Shown here in pieces: positions 7,108 through 11,786 of a stretch of DNA of 11,786 bases (its first letter is position 1; every line of letters begins with the position of its first letter). The notes under the pieces are model-generated. The model did no database searches and was not told the origin of the DNA. It saw only the letters and a program-made list of their open reading frames with translations. Source of the DNA: Oscillospiraceae bacterium (GTDB taxonomy: Bacteria > Bacillota > Clostridia > Oscillospirales > Oscillospiraceae); contig JAEDJB010000054.1 of NCBI GenBank assembly GCA_016296565.1, positions 1 through 11,786 on the forward strand, in the 5' to 3' direction. The position numbers and the translations under genes are program-made.

Positions 7108-7136
7108 ACTGTAGCACGGTCCTGATAGAAAGTCAA
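7108..7136 (-). promoter_or_regulatory. Promoter of the ligase-yerC-iorAB operon
   Basis: On the minus strand TTGACT (7136-7131) and TACAGT (7113-7108) are 17 nt apart, and TGC precedes the -10 box as an extended -10. The predicted start near 7101 gives a leader of about 88 nt. An inverted repeat, TATCAG (7098-7103) with CTGATA (7122-7127), overlaps the -10 box and start site and is a possible operator. Confidence 0.75.
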
Positions 7137-7175
7137 GGAAAACGCCCTTTTCTTTCCTTTTCGACAAGCTATTCG

Positions 7176-7209
7176 AAAAAAGTGCCCCCGGCCAGAGGTA
7201 CGGGGGCAC
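7176..7209 (-). terminator. Intrinsic terminator of the murC-peptidase operon
   Basis: A perfect 9-bp GC-rich stem (7182-7190 with 7201-7209, 10-nt loop) is followed on the minus strand by six T residues (complement of 7176-7181). It begins about 9 nt after the oligoendopeptidase stop codon. Confidence 0.92.
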
Positions 7210-7217
7210 AGGCCGGG

Positions 7218-8924
7218 TCAGATCCCGGCGGTCTTTTCCAGGTTTTTCAGCAGGGCTTCGCACTCTTTGGCTACGTCCGCCAGGGCGCCCTCTTCAAAGG
7301 GAGAGCGCAGGCCGGCCTCCTGAAGCAGGTCGGTAAAGACCTTCTCACCGCCCTGGGAGAGGAAGCGGACGTACCGGCGGAAGGCATCCACATAGTCCTT
7401 CCGGGACTCCAGCAGGAACTGCAGGGCCGCCGTCTGGGCCAGGCAGTAGTCAATATAGTAGAAGGGGGTCTCGTAGATGTGCATCTGGTACTGCCAGCGG
7501 GTCCCCTCCTCCAGGTAGGGCACCCCGTCAAAGCAGATGTGGGGGCGGAACTCCGCCTCCAGCCGCCGCCAGGCGGCCTTGCGCTCCTCGGGGGTCCAGT
7601 CGGGGTTCTCATAGACCTGGCGCTGGAAGTCGTCCACGATGGTGCCGTAGGGCAGGAAGGACAAAGCGTCCAGCAGGTGCATGAACTTATACCGCTCCGC
7701 ATCCTCTCCGAAGAAGTGCTCCATATAGGGCCAAGCAAAGAACTCCATGCTCATGGAGTGGGTCTCCGCCGTCTCCATGCCGCCCACGTTCAGCTCCACC
7801 ACATACTTGTTGTTGGCGGTCTTGTAATCGGCAAAGGCGTGGCCGGCCTCGTGAGTCACCACGTCCACATCGCCGGAGGTGCCGTTGAAGTTTGCCAGAA
7901 TGAAGGGCTGGTGATAGGCCATAAAGCTGGTGCAGTAGCCGCCGCCCCACTTGTTCTTCCGGGACTCCACGTCGAAGGCGTCGGTCTCCAGCATAAAGTC
8001 GAAGAACTCCCCGGTCTCCTGACTCATGCTGTGATACATGGCCTGGGCGGCGGAGAAAATCTCCTCCTTACCGCCCTTGGGAGCGGGGTCGCCCTGGGGG
8101 AAGATCAGGTCGTAGTCGTAGACCATCAGCCGGTCCACACCCAGCCGCTTGCCCACCTCGGTGCGCAGGCGGGAAACCACAGGAACGATATCCCGGCGGA
8201 CGTTGTCCCGGAAGCACTTAACCTCTTCCGGACCATAGCACAGGCGGCCCATCCGGTGGTAGCCCAGCTCCACGAAGTTCTGATAGCCCATCTTTTTGGC
8301 CATCCGGTCCCGCACGTGAACCATCTGATCAAAGATGGTGTCCAGCTCCTGACTATGGGCCTGAAGGGTCTTGCCCAGGACCTCATAAGCCTCCTTCCGG
8401 GTGGCCCGGTCAGGGGACTTGGCGTACTTCATCAGCATGGGCCGGGGCAGCTTCTCCCCCCGGAACTCGAACTCCATGCCCGCCATCAGCTGGGAGTACT
8501 GGCTCACCAGCTTGTTCTCCTCCACCAGGTCGGGGACGATCTCCGGGGACATGGACTTAAGCTCCACCTCGAAGGAGCGGAACACCAGGGGGATGATTTC
8601 GCCGCTCTCCTCCAGTTCCTGGCGGAAGGGAGTTGCCAGCATGGCCTTGGTGTATTCCAGCATATAGTTCTGGGCCTGGGGACCCACCTCGTCGTAATAG
8701 TCCTTTTCCGCCAGGTAGAACTCGTCGGCGGTGTTGATGCTGTAGCGCATGTAGGACAGGGCCTGGGCAGTTTCCAGGCGGATATACAGATCGTTGCACC
8801 GGTTCCGGGCCTCCAGCACCTCCTGGGCGGAGGAGGCGTTCTTCACCTGGGCAATGATCTTCTGGATCTCCGCGGCAAATTCCTCAATGGACAGCCGCTC
8901 ATACTTTAATTCAGATACTTTCAT
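7218..8924 (-). CDS. M3-family oligoendopeptidase (PepF-like)
   Basis: This is a 568-residue zinc metallopeptidase without a signal peptide, so it is expected in the cytoplasm, where M3 enzymes trim short peptides. The zinc-binding HEAGH motif is at 358-362 in VVTHEAGHAFADY. The third ligand is probably E387 in ETAETHSMSMEFF, 29 residues after the first His, as in thimet-type peptidases. The C-terminal RWQYQMHIYETPFYYIDYCLAQ segment (476-497) holds the substrate-binding His/Tyr residues typical of the family. The length matches the roughly 560-600 residues of PepF-like enzymes. ATG at 8924 is chosen because AAAGGA (8931-8936) lies 6 nt upstream; a longer frame would start inside the upstream gene. 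It is the last gene of the murC operon, 13 nt after the P1-family peptidase, with its ribosome site directly behind the neighbour's stop codon. The biological substrate is unknown. Confidence 0.95.
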   Translation of the reverse strand: MKVSELKYERLSIEEFAAEIQKIIAQVKNASSAQEVLEARNRCNDLYIRLETAQALSYMRYSINTADEFYLAEKDYYDEVGPQAQNYMLEYTKAMLATPFRQELEESGEIIPLVFRSFEVELKSMSPEIVPDLVEENKLVSQYSQLMAGMEFEFRGEKLPRPMLMKYAKSPDRATRKEAYEVLGKTLQAHSQELDTIFDQMVHVRDRMAKKMGYQNFVELGYHRMGRLCYGPEEVKCFRDNVRRDIVPVVSRLRTEVGKRLGVDRLMVYDYDLIFPQGDPAPKGGKEEIFSAAQAMYHSMSQETGEFFDFMLETDAFDVESRKNKWGGGYCTSFMAYHQPFILANFNGTSGDVDVVTHEAGHAFADYKTANNKYVVELNVGGMETAETHSMSMEFFAWPYMEHFFGEDAERYKFMHLLDALSFLPYGTIVDDFQRQVYENPDWTPEERKAAWRRLEAEFRPHICFDGVPYLEEGTRWQYQMHIYETPFYYIDYCLAQTAALQFLLESRKDYVDAFRRYVRFLSQGGEKVFTDLLQEAGLRSPFEEGALADVAKECEALLKNLEKTAGI

Positions 8925-8937
8925 GTTGTTTCCTTTC

Positions 8938-9924
8938 TTAGCCCCTGCCAAAGGGCAGGTCCCGGAGAGCGGGACGGCCGTGGAGGGTCTCCGCCGTTTT
9001 CACCGCCCGGATGATGGCCTCTTCCACCGCCCGGGCTGCCAGAATGCCCACGGCGTCCGGGTCAGCGGGCACCGTTCCATGGCACATGGCGAACATGCAG
9101 TCCCCGTCAAAGGTGGCGTTGGCCGGGCGGACCGCCCGGGCGATGCCGTTCTGGGCCACTGCCGCCAGCTTGGCGGCCTGGCTCTTGTTCAGGGCCGCGT
9201 TGGTGACCACGCAGCCGATGACGGTGTTTTCCCCCACGAACTTGCCGCTGAAAATGTCCTTCTGCCGCTGGCTGCTGGCCAGAAGCACGGACTCGCTGCC
9301 GGCAAAGCCGGTGTTTTCCTGGTTGCGGGCGCCGGCAATGATCTGCCCCTGCTCCAGCACGTCTCCCATGGCGTTGCAGGCCACCACGGCCCCCACCATC
9401 AGGTTGTCCTGGCGGTAGGCGCAGGCGCCGATGCCCCCCTTCATGGAAAACTGGGGGCCGCAGATCTTCCCCACGGTGCAGCCGGCTCCGGCGCCGAAGT
9501 TTCCTTCCTGGAAGGGTCCCCCTTCCAAGGCTTTTTCGCAGGCGGCGTAGCCCATAGCCCCGTCCGGACGGGCGTTTGGGCTTCCGAATTTCAGGTCAAA
9601 GAGGATGGCGGCGCAGACGTTGGGGACTACCGTCACCATCACGTCCCGGCCGATGCCTTCCTCCTCCAGCTTCCGCATGACGCCCCCGGCGGCATCCAGG
9701 CCGAAGGCGCTGCCCCCGGCAAGGACCACGCTGTGGACCACCTGGCGGTTGCAGGTGGGGTCCAGGGCGTCCGTGTCCCGGGTGCCCGGGGAGCCGCCCC
9801 GCACGTCCACGCCGGTGACCGCACCCTCCGGGCAGAGGATCACCGTGCAGCCGGTGCCCCCCTCCAGGTCCTGGACCTGGCCGAAGCGGAAGCCGGGAAT
9901 CTGGTGTATCGCTATCTTTTCCAT
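8938..9924 (-). CDS. P1-family (S58, DmpA-like) N-terminal-nucleophile peptidase
   Basis: This is a 328-residue precursor of an enzyme family that cleaves itself to expose an N-terminal Ser or Thr nucleophile and then acts as an aminopeptidase or amidase, sometimes on D-amino acid amides and esters. Visible signatures are ILCPEGAVTGVDVRGGSPGTRDTD (29-52), VVLAGGSAFGLDAAGGV (66-82), GFAGSES (206-212) and FDGDCMFA (272-279). The likely processing bond is N233-T234 in GENTVIGCVVTN; the equivalent Asn-Thr bond is what I recall for Mycobacterium Rv1333, whereas DmpA itself cuts Gly-Ser. No signal peptide or membrane segment is seen. The ATG at 9924 has GGAG (9931-9934) 6 nt upstream, while an in-frame TTG at 9936 lies over that site. 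It sits between murC (24-nt gap) and the M3 peptidase (13-nt gap) and is probably co-transcribed with both. Its natural substrate is not evident. Confidence 0.92.
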   Translation of the reverse strand: MEKIAIHQIPGFRFGQVQDLEGGTGCTVILCPEGAVTGVDVRGGSPGTRDTDALDPTCNRQVVHSVVLAGGSAFGLDAAGGVMRKLEEEGIGRDVMVTVVPNVCAAILFDLKFGSPNARPDGAMGYAACEKALEGGPFQEGNFGAGAGCTVGKICGPQFSMKGGIGACAYRQDNLMVGAVVACNAMGDVLEQGQIIAGARNQENTGFAGSESVLLASSQRQKDIFSGKFVGENTVIGCVVTNAALNKSQAAKLAAVAQNGIARAVRPANATFDGDCMFAMCHGTVPADPDAVGILAARAVEEAIIRAVKTAETLHGRPALRDLPFGRG

Positions 9925-9948
9925 TTTCTTCTCCAAACATGCGGGGGC

Positions 9949-11334
9949 TTACTGGCCCTCCTGCTGGCCCATGCGGACCAGAGACTCGCCCACGGTGAAG
10001 ATGTTCCCCGCGCCCACCGTGAGGATCAGGTCCCCGGGCCGGGCGATGCGGTAGAGCCAGTTGGTCAGCTCCGCGAAGGAGGGGGCCACCAGCGCCCCGG
10101 GAATGGCGTTTGCCAGGTCCTGGGAGGAGATGCCCACGTCGTTCTTCTCCCGGGCGGCGTAGATCTCCGCCAGGAAGGTCACGTCCGGCCGCTTCAGCAC
10201 CGTCGCAAACTCGTTGAACAGGGCCTTGGTCCGGGTATAGGTATGGGGCTGGAAGGCGCAGATCACCCGCTTGTAGCCCAGGCTCATGGCCATGTCCAGC
10301 AGGGCGGTGAGCTCGCCGGGGTGGTGGGCGTAGTCGTCGTAGACGGCGGCTCCCTTCACCTTGCCCTTGTACTCAAACCGCCGGCCGGCCCCCCGGTAAT
10401 CTCCCAGGCCCCGGGCGATGGCCTCCCCGGAAATGCCCAGCACCAGGGCGGCAGAGGCGGCGGCGATGGCGTTTTTCACATTGTGCACCCCGGGCACCTG
10501 GAGGGTGATGTGGGCGGCCTTTTCCCCGTTTCGCACCAGGTCAAAGGTGGGAAAGCCCCGGTTCCAGACCAGGTTCTCCGCATGGAAGTCTCCCTTGTCC
10601 AGGCCGAAGGTGAGCACGCCCTCCTTCCCTTCCATGGCAGTCATGGTGTTGGAGTCCTCGCAGTTGGCCAGGACGGTGCCCCCAGGGGGCACCAGGTCCG
10701 CAAAGGCCCGGAAGGAGTGCTCCACGTCCTCCAGGTCCTTGAAAAAGTCCAGATGGTCGGCCTCAATATTCAGAATCACCGCCACGGTGGGATAGAAGGA
10801 CAGGAAGGAGTTGCAGTACTCGCAGGACTCCAGAATGATGGTCTCTCCCTTCCCCACCCGGTGGCCGGTACCCAGCAGAGGCAGGGTGCCGCCGATCATT
10901 ACCGTGGGGTCAATCCGGGCCGCCATGGCAATGTGGGTGCACATGGAGGTGGTGGTGGTCTTGCCGTGGGTGCCGGAGATGCACAGGGCGTTCTTATACC
11001 GGCGCATGATGGAGCCCCAGGCCTGGGCCCGCTCGAACACCGGGATGCCCTGGGCCTTGGCCGCGGCAATCTCCGGGTTGCTGTCGTGGACGGCGGCGGT
11101 GCGGATCACCAGGTCCTTGCCCGCCACGCTCTCCGGCAGGTGGCCGATGGTCACGGGGATGCCCAGGGAGCGCAGATGCTCCACCGACTCGCTGTCCTTC
11201 ATGTCGGAACCGGTGATGATGAGGCCCTCACCGTGGAGAACCTCCGCCAAGGGGGACATGGACACGCCGCCAATCCCCACCAAATGCGCCCGCTTGCCGG
11301 GCACAATATAATCATGAATTCGATCGATTGCCAT
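9949..11334 (-). CDS. murC: UDP-N-acetylmuramate--L-alanine ligase
   Basis: This 461-residue cytoplasmic enzyme adds L-alanine to UDP-MurNAc with ATP, the first peptide-stem step of peptidoglycan synthesis. It has the N-terminal nucleotide-sugar domain (HLVGIGGVSMSPLA, 17-30), the ATP loop GTHGKTTTT (121-129), LNIEADHLDFF (188-198) with metal-binding residues, HNVKN (284-288), RRFEYKG (318-324), DDYAHHP (333-339) and FQPHTYTR (361-368). DDYAHHP and the GIGG pattern separate MurC from MurD, MurE and MurF. The length is normal and all motifs are intact. The start ATG at 11334 has a modest AAAGGTG about 10 nt upstream. It lies outside any mur/fts cluster and heads an operon with two peptidase genes. 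Upstream is the hairpin-rich intergenic region; a TATTAT at 11363-11368 (minus) could be its -10 box, but I see no good -35, so the promoter is uncertain. Confidence 0.96.
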   Translation of the reverse strand: MAIDRIHDYIVPGKRAHLVGIGGVSMSPLAEVLHGEGLIITGSDMKDSESVEHLRSLGIPVTIGHLPESVAGKDLVIRTAAVHDSNPEIAAAKAQGIPVFERAQAWGSIMRRYKNALCISGTHGKTTTTSMCTHIAMAARIDPTVMIGGTLPLLGTGHRVGKGETIILESCEYCNSFLSFYPTVAVILNIEADHLDFFKDLEDVEHSFRAFADLVPPGGTVLANCEDSNTMTAMEGKEGVLTFGLDKGDFHAENLVWNRGFPTFDLVRNGEKAAHITLQVPGVHNVKNAIAAASAALVLGISGEAIARGLGDYRGAGRRFEYKGKVKGAAVYDDYAHHPGELTALLDMAMSLGYKRVICAFQPHTYTRTKALFNEFATVLKRPDVTFLAEIYAAREKNDVGISSQDLANAIPGALVAPSFAELTNWLYRIARPGDLILTVGAGNIFTVGESLVRMGQQEGQ

Positions 11335-11378
11335 TGGGTTTACACACCTTTTTCATTCAGCTATAATAATGTCTGCTG

Positions 11379-11400
11379 AATAAACCGTTTTCGGTTTATT
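11379..11400. repeat. Hairpin 1, perfect 9-bp inverted repeat
   Basis: AATAAACCG and CGGTTTATT flank a TTTT loop (11388-11391). It lies just upstream of the possible murC -10 box and could be an operator rather than part of the array. Confidence 0.8.
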
Positions 11401-11419
11401 CGCGCGGCGTCAGCCACGC

Positions 11420-11461
11420 AATTCCATAAAAACGGCTTCTTCGAGCCGTTTTTATGGAATT
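11420..11461. repeat. Hairpin 2, perfect 18-bp stem, terminator-like in both directions
   Basis: The stem 11420-11437 pairs without mismatch with 11444-11461 around the loop TCTTCG. Its core ACGGCT/AGCCGT is bordered by A and T tracts, so either strand reads as a GC stem followed by five T residues. That is the architecture of a bidirectional intrinsic terminator, although no convergent genes need one here. Confidence 0.85.
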
Positions 11462-11483
11462 CAGCCATTGTTACAATGCGTAT

Positions 11484-11515
11484 TTCCACTGGAGCGCCAC
11501 GGTGCTCCAGTGGAA
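11484..11515. repeat. Hairpin 3, perfect 12-bp stem
   Basis: TTCCACTGGAGC (11484-11495) pairs with GCTCCAGTGGAA (11504-11515) around an 8-nt loop. Confidence 0.85.
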
Positions 11516-11516
11516 G

Positions 11517-11556
11517 GTGCAAGATTTTTGGACCATTTAGTCCAAAAATCTTGCAC
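11517..11556. repeat. Hairpin 4, perfect 17-bp stem
   Basis: The stem 11517-11533 (GTGCAAGATTTTTGGAC) pairs with 11540-11556 around the loop CATTTA. It begins one base after hairpin 3 and ends directly at hairpin 5. Confidence 0.88.
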
Positions 11557-11615
11557 TTGAACAAAGCCAATGAGCTTTGAAAGCCTTGGCCTTCAAGGCT
11601 TTCGCCTTTGTTCAA
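11557..11615. repeat. Hairpin 5, composite stem with nested hairpins
   Basis: The outer stem TTGAACAAAG/CTTTGTTCAA (11557-11566 with 11606-11615) encloses GAAAGCCTTG/CAAGGCTTTC (11579-11588 with 11594-11603, loop GCCTT). A short alternative CAAAGC/GCTTTG helix also lies inside (11562-11567 with 11574-11579) and competes with the outer stem. Confidence 0.82.
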
Positions 11616-11630
11616 TACGCATTATAATAG

Positions 11631-11652
11631 GAGTGCGGAAAGCTCCGCATTC
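11631..11652. repeat. Hairpin 6, 9-bp stem with one G-U
   Basis: GAGTGCGGA (11631-11639) pairs with TCCGCATTC (11644-11652) around AAGC. No T tract follows, so a terminator role is not supported. Confidence 0.7.
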
Positions 11653-11673
11653 TTGGGTTCACAATTCATATTA

Positions 11674-11717
11674 ACCAGGAATCAGTATCAATGCTTCATT
11701 ATAATCCAATTCCTGGT
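11674..11717. promoter_or_regulatory. 9-bp inverted repeat bracketing a perfect -10 box
   Basis: ACCAGGAAT (11674-11682) is the exact reverse complement of ATTCCTGGT (11709-11717). The 26-nt interval contains TATAAT at 11700-11705. No good -35 box is present at 16-18 nt, so the promoter would be weak or activator-dependent, and the repeat is a plausible operator. The next gene's ATG is about 65 nt downstream. Confidence 0.5.
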
Positions 11718-11770
11718 CCATTGGCAAGTCTTTCTGTGTTCTTTTATCTGAAAATGAAGGAGGCCCTTTC

Positions 11771-11786
11771 ATGAAGCTTTTCGGCG
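11771..11786 (+). CDS. Start of an unidentified gene, 3' end outside window
   Basis: An ATG at 11771 is preceded at 7 nt by AAGGAGG (11757-11763), a near-perfect ribosome binding site, so a genuine gene almost certainly starts here. Only five complete codons (MKLFG) are visible and no function can be assigned. It is divergent from murC, and a TATAAT at 11700-11705 could be part of its promoter. Confidence 0.75.

Larger units (their letters stand above)
11471..11627. repeat. Long-range inverted repeat enclosing three hairpins
   Basis: AATGCGTATT (11475-11484) is the exact reverse complement of AATACGCATT (11614-11623). The match extends to 14 positions (11471-11484 with 11614-11627) with one mismatch. 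The closed 157-nt unit holds three abutting helices, giving a multibranched, cloverleaf-like fold. Its ends overlap neighbouring stems by one or two bases. Confidence 0.7.
11379..11652. repeat. Tandem chain of at least seven hairpins, unrecognised palindromic element
   Basis: Nearly every base belongs to a stem. In order the stems are 11379-11387/11392-11400 (9 bp), 11402-11408/11413-11419 (7 positions, one C-A mismatch), 11420-11437/11444-11461 (18 bp), 11484-11495/11504-11515 (12 bp), 11517-11533/11540-11556 (17 bp), 11557-11566/11606-11615 (10 bp, with a 10-bp hairpin inside) and 11631-11639/11644-11652 (9 bp, one G-U). A long-range stem also joins 11471-11484 to 11614-11627. Imperfect pairs favour the plus strand in some stems and the minus strand in others, so strandedness is unclear. 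Sequences TATAATA at 11362-11368 and 11623-11629 flank most of it as a short direct repeat. It may be a non-autonomous mobile or REP/MITE-like element, or a structured RNA. No transposase or reverse transcriptase is nearby. Confidence 0.8.
11335..11770. other. 436-nt divergent intergenic region, hairpin-rich and without a protein gene
   Basis: This AT-richer stretch separates minus-strand murC from a plus-strand gene starting at 11771. No credible protein gene lies in it. The part next to murC (11335-11378) is probable leader and promoter; 11379-11652 is an almost continuous chain of hairpins; 11653-11770 holds an inverted repeat, a perfect TATAAT and the ribosome site of the next gene. Confidence 0.85.

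Noticed and set aside
7038..11379. Long plus-strand open frames (about 620 and 860 codons) antisense to the peptidases and murC
   Set aside because: These are also antisense shadows: low-complexity His/Gly/Val/Gln-rich translation, no credible ribosome site, and the opposite strand encodes recognised enzymes with intact motifs.
11361..11615. An 84-codon minus-strand open frame spanning the hairpin array
   Set aside because: It starts at TTG without a ribosome site, runs through perfect palindromes, and its translation resembles no protein. It is explained by the hairpins being read through.
11471..11627. tRNA or tmRNA gene suggested by the cloverleaf-like fold
   Set aside because: The stems are 10-17 bp, far too long, and no T-loop (GGTTCGA-type), anticodon arm or CCA end is present.
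11379..11652. CRISPR array
   Set aside because: The repetition is of inverted arms with different sequences, not a direct repeat with regular spacers, and no cas gene is near.

Overview
The window is GC-rich (roughly 60 %) bacterial chromosome with strong AGGAGG-type ribosome binding sites, sigma-A-like promoters and intrinsic terminators. The gene set (ferredoxin-dependent 2-oxoacid oxidoreductase, YerC-type TrpR-like regulator, M3 oligoendopeptidase, stand-alone murC) fits a strictly anaerobic gut Clostridia member, most likely in the Oscillospiraceae (Flavonifractor/Intestinimonas/Lawsonibacter-like). That placement is inferred from protein character, not from a search.

Layout. Positions 1-402 (+) hold the C-terminal part of release factor 2 (prfB), closed by a good terminator. 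A promoter at 496-524 drives a sodium:solute symporter (563-2101, +), and a second promoter drives a small cysteine-containing protein of unknown function (2237-2599, +). A bidirectional terminator at 2621-2654 separates these from a four-gene minus-strand operon: AMP-forming acyl/aryl-CoA ligase (7013-5379), TrpR-like YerC-family regulator (5330-5013), indolepyruvate ferredoxin oxidoreductase alpha iorA (4985-3258) and beta iorB (3243-2668). Intergenic gaps are 48, 27 and 14 nt, and a TTGACT-17-TACAGT promoter plus a foldable leader lie upstream. A second minus-strand operon follows: murC (11334-9949), a P1-family (DmpA-like) self-cleaving peptidase (9924-8938) and an M3 oligoendopeptidase (8924-7218), ending at a clear terminator (7176-7209).

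How the genes fit together. IorAB oxidatively decarboxylates arylpyruvates (the transamination products of Trp, Phe and Tyr) to arylacetyl-CoA with reduction of ferredoxin. The co-transcribed ligase could interconvert the free aryl acid and its CoA ester, and the regulator belongs to the TrpR superfamily, so the operon reads as an aromatic amino acid fermentation or reductive synthesis module with a built-in candidate regulator. The second operon joins the first amino acid-adding step of peptidoglycan precursor synthesis to two peptidases.

The least ordinary stretch is the 436-nt divergent intergenic region between murC and a new plus-strand gene starting at 11771. From 11379 to 11652 it is an almost unbroken chain of perfect or near-perfect hairpins (stems of 7-18 bp). 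Three of them are enclosed by a further long-range stem (11471-11484 with 11614-11627). I do not recognise this element; it may be a non-autonomous mobile/palindromic repeat or a structured RNA. Downstream of it, a perfect TATAAT lies inside a separate inverted repeat just before the last gene.
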